Origin: JAZNQN01 sp045590195
Lineage (GTDB): Bacteria > Bacillota > Clostridia > UMGS1883 > UMGS1540
Assembly: GCA_045590195.1 (NCBI GenBank)
Contig: JAZNQN010000054.1
Location: forward strand, 1 to 54,646
DNA: 54,646 nucleotides
Direction of reading: 5' to 3'
Shown here: in pieces, positions 51,763-54,646 of the stretch
How the letters are laid out: each line of letters begins with the position of its first letter
How positions within the stretch are numbered: the first letter of the stretch is position 1
Translations under genes and position numbers: made by a program
Notes under the pieces: model-generated
The model's database searches: none
What the model was told of the DNA's origin: nothing
The model's input: only the letters and a program-made list of their open reading frames with translations

Positions 51763-51949
51763 AAGGGAATGACTTTAGTTGTTTCCGCAAATAGACCGTT
51801 TACTTAATTAAACCGCTTACTTGGCAGAGTAGGCGGTTATTTCTTTATGTAAAGAATAATTATCATCACTAACAAAGTAAAAGAAATTATCTCTTCCATA
51901 CAAACACCTCCTTCCGTGAGGTGTCGGAAACAACCGCCGTCGTTCCCTT
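51763..51949 (-). other. Type I toxin-like transcript unit
   Basis: An imperfect 25-bp inverted repeat frames the unit. Left arm AAGGGAA-t-GAC-ttta-GTTGTTTCCG at 51763-51787 is complementary to right arm CGGAAACAAC-cgcc-GTC-g-TTCCCTT at 51925-51949. On the minus-strand RNA these would join the 5' and 3' ends. Inside lie a hairpin that hides the ribosome site (51904-51924), a 20-codon hydrophobic ORF, and an 11-bp hairpin right after the stop codon (51811-51838). A minus-strand promoter is visible: TTGCGT (51985-51990) and TAATAT (51962-51967), 17 bp apart. This is the layout of type I toxin mRNAs. Confidence 0.6.
51837..51899 (-). CDS. 20-residue hydrophobic peptide (toxin-like)
   Basis: A short ORF too small for normal gene finders, with the strong ribosome site AAGGAGGTG 5 bp before its ATG. 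The peptide has a charged start (MEEI), a hydrophobic core (ISFTLLVMIIILY) that could just span a membrane, and two Lys at the end. Size and character fit type I toxin peptides. Its ribosome site is locked in ACACCTC/GAGGTGT pairing. It lies between the two divergent regulators. No antisense RNA gene was identified, so the antitoxin is unproven; a leader-peptide role is an alternative. Confidence 0.6.
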   Translation of the reverse strand: MEEIISFTLLVMIIILYIKK

Positions 51950-52039
51950 AACTACATACCCATATTACCACAACATTTGCAAAAACGCAATACGAAAAGG
52001 CAAAAAAAATAAAAAAATCGCAAAAATACAAAAAAAGTA

Positions 52040-52068
52040 TTGACAATGTAAAAGAACCGTGCTATTAT
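52040..52068 (+). promoter_or_regulatory. Rightward early promoter of the element
   Basis: TTGACA (52040-52045) and TATTAT (52063-52068) with a 17-bp spacer, followed by a palindrome (52081-52094) that could be an operator. Confidence 0.72.
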
Positions 52069-52080
52069 TAAATCAATAAA

Positions 52081-52094
52081 TCGCATAAATGCGA
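52081..52094. repeat. Palindrome copy 1, TCGCATAAATGCGA
   Basis: A perfect 14-bp palindrome (TCGCAT-AA-ATGCGA) between the early promoter and the first rightward gene. The same motif recurs at 52318 and, with one change, at 52849. It is placed as an operator for the element's regulators. Confidence 0.6.
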
Positions 52095-52112
52095 CACGAA
52101 AAGAGGGATGAT

Positions 52113-52325
52113 ATGCTAAATGCAAATAAACTAAAAGGTAAACTTGTGGAGAAGGGCTTCACAATAGCAGAAATAGCGCAAGAACTTGGAATCAATCCGT
52201 CAACATTTTACAGGAAAGTAAAGAAGAATTCGTTTGAAATTGGAGAAGCGGACAAGATTGTAAAGGCGCTTTCTCTTAGTGAAAAAGAAGCAATTGATAT
52301 TTTTTTTACAAACATAGTCGCATAA
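52113..52325 (+). CDS. Small HTH protein (Cro-like)
   Basis: The start is ATG 52113, with AGAGGG just upstream. The 70-residue product is one helix-turn-helix domain: FTIAEIAQELGINPSTFYRKVKKNS, with a recognition helix around NPSTFYRKV. It is the first rightward gene, divergent from the repressor, and so takes the place of a Cro or anti-repressor. The TAA stop codon lies inside palindrome copy 2. Confidence 0.85.
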   Translation: MLNANKLKGKLVEKGFTIAEIAQELGINPSTFYRKVKKNSFEIGEADKIVKALSLSEKEAIDIFFTNIVA

Positions 52326-52773
52326 ATGCGAAAGCGACCGAGTTTAAAAAAACAGAGTTACGAAAACGGAAAAACATACTGCGAACGGGAATGTGAAGCT
52401 TTCGACAAAGCTTATCATAATACAAGTCGATGTGGTTACAGATTTCTTTGTAAATATGTTTATAGGGTATATTAGATTGAAGATGCTTTGACAGCAAGGA
52501 ACAATTCTCGATAAGTGTTGGATGGCACAAATGGTAATTGTTTTCGATAATAGTATTTGCCATACACCGGAACATATTTATTTCCTCGGCACCAGTTTCT
52601 TTATATAACGCAGGTGCGATGTGTTTAAACAAAGGCGAATATACAAGTTCAAGCTGTTGTTGCAGAATATGTTTATTGTCAAACCTTATTTTAACCAAAA
52701 GTGAGATTATAGAAATAATTATAGTAAAGCAGCTTCCAATAATCGTAAGAGTATTGAATTGCGCTTGAGACAT
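52306..52773 (-). CDS. Membrane protein with soluble helical domain (accessory gene A)
   Basis: The start is ATG 52773 after GGAGTTG; a TTG three codons upstream lies too close to that ribosome site. The 155-residue product has one N-terminal membrane helix (about residues 8-28, NTLTIIGSCFTIIISIISLL) and then a Cys/His/Asn-rich helical domain I do not recognise. It is transcribed against the surrounding early genes and has its own promoter (TTGCTT, 17 bp, TATAAT at 52802-52830). Its 3' end overlaps the HTH gene. Promoter, leader and overall plan match the gene at 53231, so they form a pair of accessory (moron-like) genes. Confidence 0.7.
   Translation of the reverse strand: MSQAQFNTLTIIGSCFTIIISIISLLVKIRFDNKHILQQQLELVYSPLFKHIAPALYKETGAEEINMFRCMANTIIENNYHLCHPTLIENCSLLSKHLQSNIPYKHIYKEICNHIDLYYDKLCRKLHIPVRSMFFRFRNSVFLNSVAFAFMRLCL
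52318..52331. repeat. Palindrome copy 2, TCGCATAAATGCGA
   Basis: Identical to copy 1. The stop codon of the small HTH gene is inside it. Together with copy 3 it flanks accessory gene A as a direct repeat, the shared region extending into AAGCGA. Confidence 0.6.
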
Positions 52774-52801
52774 ACATATCAACTCCTAAACATTTTTAAT
52801 G

Positions 52802-52830
52802 ATTATAACATACAAAAAAAGCAAAAGCAA
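52802..52830 (-). promoter_or_regulatory. Promoter of accessory gene A
   Basis: On the minus strand TTGCTT (52825-52830), a 17-bp spacer and TATAAT (52802-52807). The downstream leader ATTAAAAATGTTTAGGAG resembles that of accessory gene B. Confidence 0.65.
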
Positions 52831-52848
52831 ATTTTTTTGGGCTATGCG

Positions 52849-52862
52849 TCGCGTAAATGCGA
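52849..52862. repeat. Palindrome copy 3, TCGCGTAAATGCGA
   Basis: Differs from copies 1 and 2 at one base. It lies 36 bp before the 63-residue membrane protein gene. Confidence 0.55.
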
Positions 52863-52898
52863 AGCGAAAGTGCAAATTCGGAAGGAGGTGTAAAAAAT

Positions 52899-53090
52899 AT
52901 GGGAATACCGCAGATTATATTAATTGTGCTGTATGCTGTTAGTTTACTGCTTAATGCATACATTCACGGGAAGCCTAAAGAAGGATATAACAACTTTTGG
53001 ATAGCGTTGATAAGTACAGGCATCGATATAGGTTTACTTTTGTGGGGTGGTTTTTTAGCTAATTGCAAGAGTAACAGGGGGGAAATATGA
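52899..53090 (+). CDS. Small two-helix membrane protein of the element
   Basis: The start is ATG 52899, after GGAAGGAGGTG. The 63-residue product has two hydrophobic helices (IPQIILIVLYAVSLLLNAYI and ISTGIDIGLLLWGGFL) joined by a GKPKEGYNNFW turn. As far as I recall, similar short proteins with the GKPKEG turn occur in Firmicute phages without a known function. The gene's stop codon overlaps the next gene's start (ATGA). Confidence 0.8.
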   Translation: MGIPQIILIVLYAVSLLLNAYIHGKPKEGYNNFWIALISTGIDIGLLLWGGFLANCKSNRGEI

Positions 53091-53242
53091 AGTTTTATAT
53101 GTGGTCGTTGTATATAGTGGTATGCATAATATTTGTTTACATATTTTTTGACAGCAAGAACATTTGGCAAAAAATACTTTCAATATTTGGAACGGTTGCG
53201 TGCATTATGGTAATTAAAGAACTGGCATATTTATTTTTTTAG
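53087..53242 (+). CDS. 51-residue membrane protein
   Basis: A short gene with an ATGA overlap with the gene before it and GGGGGGAAAT upstream. The product has two hydrophobic stretches (LYIVVCIIFVYIFF and ILSIFGTVACIMVI) with SKNIWQK between them. It is coupled in translation to the 63-residue membrane protein, so the two may act together. Its last 12 bp overlap accessory gene B tail to tail. Function unknown. Confidence 0.65.
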   Translation: MKFYMWSLYIVVCIIFVYIFFDSKNIWQKILSIFGTVACIMVIKELAYLFF

Positions 53243-53665
53243 CTTTTTCTTCTTACAATATGATTTGTCGCAGGACAGGATGAGGTTATTTAGGATAACG
53301 ATAAGGTGTTTCCTTATAGAAGCTAATTCGTGCAATTGTTCGTCAGTTTGGGTGTCTGATAATGATGCGGTGTAATATTGGATATATTTATCGTAATATT
53401 CGGTAATTGTACCGATGTATTGTTCCGGGGTAACAACAATAACACGATGATAGTGATATATTAAAAGCTTGAAATGTTCCCTGGGAGGTTTTTTAATTGT
53501 GGAAGGCAGTTCACAAAAGGCTTCAAGAAATTCGCTGTAAGTTTTAAAACGAAGGTCAATATATTTTTCGTTCAATGATGCCTGGTAAGCGGTACGAATT
53601 TGGAAAAAGGTGAGAAGCACAGCTACTAATGTTATTATCTCGGTTAAAATTTCAAAAACTTGCAT
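53231..53665 (-). CDS. Membrane protein with soluble domain (accessory gene B)
   Basis: The start is ATG 53665, with TAGGAGTTG upstream. The 144-residue product has one N-terminal membrane helix (about residues 5-23, EILTEIITLVAVLLTFF) followed by a helical domain (AYQASLNEKYIDLRFKTYSE, HFKLLIYHYHRVIVVTPEQY) and a basic Lys-rich end. Plan, orientation and leader match accessory gene A, though I cannot align the soluble domains. Its own promoter (53694-53722) would keep it on in the lysogen. Function unknown; superinfection exclusion is one possibility. Confidence 0.72.
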   Translation of the reverse strand: MQVFEILTEIITLVAVLLTFFQIRTAYQASLNEKYIDLRFKTYSEFLEAFCELPSTIKKPPREHFKLLIYHYHRVIVVTPEQYIGTITEYYDKYIQYYTASLSDTQTDEQLHELASIRKHLIVILNNLILSCDKSYCKKKKLKK

Positions 53666-53693
53666 AAAACCAACTCCTAAATAATTTTTAATC

Positions 53694-53722
53694 AGTATAA
53701 CACAAATATGAAAACAAATCAA
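53694..53722 (-). promoter_or_regulatory. Promoter of accessory gene B
   Basis: On the minus strand TTGATT (53717-53722), a 17-bp spacer and TATACT (53694-53699), followed by an ATTAAAAAT...TTTAGGAGTTG leader like that of gene A. Confidence 0.65.
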
Positions 53723-53738
53723 TATAGGTGGTGAGAAG

Positions 53739-53807
53739 ATGAGCAGCGGAGTAATTATAACACTTATAATTTGTGTAACAATTTTAATTATTTGTTTGCA
53801 CGAGTAG
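53739..53807 (+). CDS. 22-residue hydrophobic micropeptide
   Basis: A short ORF with GGTGGTGAG before its ATG. Apart from MSSG at the start and HE at the end, it is a single hydrophobic helix (VIITLIICVTILIICL). It lies in the rightward early region, after accessory gene B. It could be a small membrane regulator or a toxin-like peptide; coding status is uncertain because the ORF is so short. Confidence 0.45.
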   Translation: MSSGVIITLIICVTILIICLHE

Positions 53808-53830
53808 TAAAGAATCTTAAAAGAATTAAA

Positions 53831-54044
53831 TATTCACGGCTATAACAGGCGGCTGCAGAAAATAAGAAAAGTACGTCAAACAAACTTGGCCTACGAGAAA
53901 AAATCATTTTTTGCCATGAAAATGAAAAACCTTCCTGTATTAAAGCTTATCCAAAGATGAATTTAAAGATGAGGGACACCTCATCCGTCAGAAAGCCTTC
54001 CCCTCGAGGAGAAGGCTTGCCGCCGCCTGTTATGGCCGTGAATA
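53831..54044. mobile_element. 214-bp element with 23-bp terminal inverted repeats
   Basis: The left end, TATTCACGGCTATAACAGG (continuing GCGGC, to 53853), is the reverse complement of the right end at 54022-54044 with one mismatch in 23. The interior has no plausible gene. It includes a GC-rich part with CACCTCATCCGTCA and a hairpin GCCTTCCCCTCGAGGAGAAGGC, similar to dispersed repeats I recall from Clostridia. This looks like a MITE-like element or a structured noncoding RNA. No clear target-site duplication was seen. Confidence 0.55.
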
Positions 54045-54090
54045 GGACAAGACGCAAAAAACATAGACTTTAAAGAAAGGAGGCTACAAT

Positions 54091-54264
54091 ATGGCTGTAT
54101 ATCAGATAACCAAGTGTGCCAAGATAAACACAGCTCATTGTGTTCAAACACAGGAAGAAATTGACCAAATTATAGAAGATATTAGGAGAATACGCATAAA
54201 CATTCTGCACAAGAAGTATCCCGGGGCAAGGTTTAAGGTAGTTGACAACACTAAAGAAATTTAA
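54091..54264 (+). CDS. 57-residue small protein of the element
   Basis: A short gene with the strong ribosome site AAGGAGG 7 bp before its ATG. The product (MAVYQITKCAKINTAHCVQT, then a charged helix EEIDQIIEDIRRIRINILHKK, ending near FKVVDNTKEI) is soluble with two Cys. It is unrecognised. Position in the rightward small-gene cluster fits a phage early protein. Confidence 0.68.
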   Translation: MAVYQITKCAKINTAHCVQTQEEIDQIIEDIRRIRINILHKKYPGARFKVVDNTKEI

Positions 54265-54325
54265 AAAGAAACGGAACGCTGAAAGGTGTTCCAATGGCGG
54301 ACAAGCCATGGAAAGGAGATTTATT

Positions 54326-54478
54326 ATGAAAGAATTTATATTACTGGCAGTAGGACTTATTAACTTAGTTATGAACATTTACACTCTTTACGCGGTAAAG
54401 GGCGTAGAGTTTAAGGTTGGATTTTTGATGAACCTTGCAAGAGAGAAGTATAAGAAGGTTGAAAAGGATGAGAAGTAA
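54326..54478 (+). CDS. 50-residue single-helix membrane protein
   Basis: The start is ATG 54326, with AAAGGAGAT upstream; the longer open frame starts inside the previous gene. The product has one N-terminal membrane helix (FILLAVGLINLVMNIYTLYAV) and a basic tail (REKYKKVEKDEK). It is followed by the HNH gene with an 11-bp overlap, so the two are coupled. Confidence 0.68.
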   Translation: MKEFILLAVGLINLVMNIYTLYAVKGVEFKVGFLMNLAREKYKKVEKDEK

Positions 54479-54646
54479 AAGAACAAAGGCGCTTGACATA
54501 AGCGCGAAGGTAAAGAAGGCAGTATGGGAGAGGGATGGCGAGAGGTGTATTTTTTGTGGGCGCCACGAGGCAATGCCGAATGTTCATATAGTACCCCGAA
54601 GCCAGGGCGGCCTTGGCATAGAGGAAAATGTTGTAACAGGCTGCAT
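54468..54646 (+). CDS. HNH endonuclease, N-terminal part
   Basis: The frame is open from ATG 54468 to the window's end (59 full codons). It has the HNH zinc-finger pattern: CIFC (27-30), His40 in NVHIVPRSQGGLG, Asn54 in EENVVTGC and the start of the second metal Cys (59). HNH proteins of this type are often beside terminase genes in phages, where they assist packaging, so structural genes may begin soon outside the window. The gene is cut by the window end, not by mutation. Confidence 0.82.
   Translation, partial: MRSKRTKALDISAKVKKAVWERDGERCIFCGRHEAMPNVHIVPRSQGGLGIEENVVTGC

Noticed and set aside
54242..54325. Upstream extension of the 50-residue membrane protein
   Set aside because: It starts inside the previous gene. 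AAAGGAGAT sits directly before ATG 54326.

Overview
The window is low-GC bacterial DNA from a spore-forming, anaerobic Firmicute of the class Clostridia. Genus and species cannot be named from the sequence alone. Evidence for a spore former is a YpeB germination protein, a SpoIVFB-like M50 protease and the remnant of a YaaH/SleL-type GH18 hydrolase. Evidence for a Clostridia-like anaerobe is pyruvate phosphate dikinase, a rubrerythrin/rubredoxin pair, TTG starts with strong Shine-Dalgarno sites, and a CIRCE-controlled groESL operon.

Layout. 1-980: noncoding DNA with an array of small palindromes, tRNA-like debris and a real tRNA-Leu(GAG). 984-7507: ilvE with a divergent tyrA-like gene, a lipoprotein, ypeB, a GH4 enzyme with the CHEV motif of alpha-galacturonidases, and a SpoIVFB-like protease. 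7629-30287: mostly housekeeping genes: ppdK, a TetR regulator beside a 1670-residue secreted repeat protein, rpsO-pnp-M16 protease, glyS, an acyl-CoA ligase, rsmD-coaD-coiled-coil protein, dusB-SGNH hydrolase, guaB-eda, a lipoprotein, rubrerythrin and rubredoxin. 30360-31799: a divergent XRE regulator and a membrane-anchored RCC1-repeat protein with twin operators between them. 31845-40025: a single operon holding all seven steps from DAHP synthase to chorismate plus TyrA and PheA. 40072-42024: groES-groEL. 42369-48121: a MacAB/YknXYZ-type efflux operon ending in an SLH-domain protein.

From about 48597 to the end the DNA looks like an integrated phage-like element. A large serine recombinase lies at its left edge and its stop codon falls at the point where the GH18 gene breaks off. 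The element then carries a leftward immunity module (XRE repressor, ImmA-type protease fused to a membrane and Cys domain), a rightward early module of small genes under repeated palindromes, two oppositely oriented membrane-protein genes with their own promoters, a 214-bp element with terminal inverted repeats, and the start of an HNH endonuclease. The right end of the element is outside the window.

Most notable: (1) the aromatic operon is preceded by a 28-codon leader peptide with seven consecutive Tyr/Phe codons and three mutually exclusive hairpins, a textbook ribosome-mediated attenuator that would be unusual in a Firmicute; (2) a 20-residue hydrophobic peptide between the two phage regulators has a sequestered ribosome site and 5'-3' long-range pairing, as in type I toxin mRNAs; (3) the element interrupts a likely sporulation/germination gene, as skin-type elements do; (4) a TyrA paralogue beside ilvE lacks both catalytic-site histidines.
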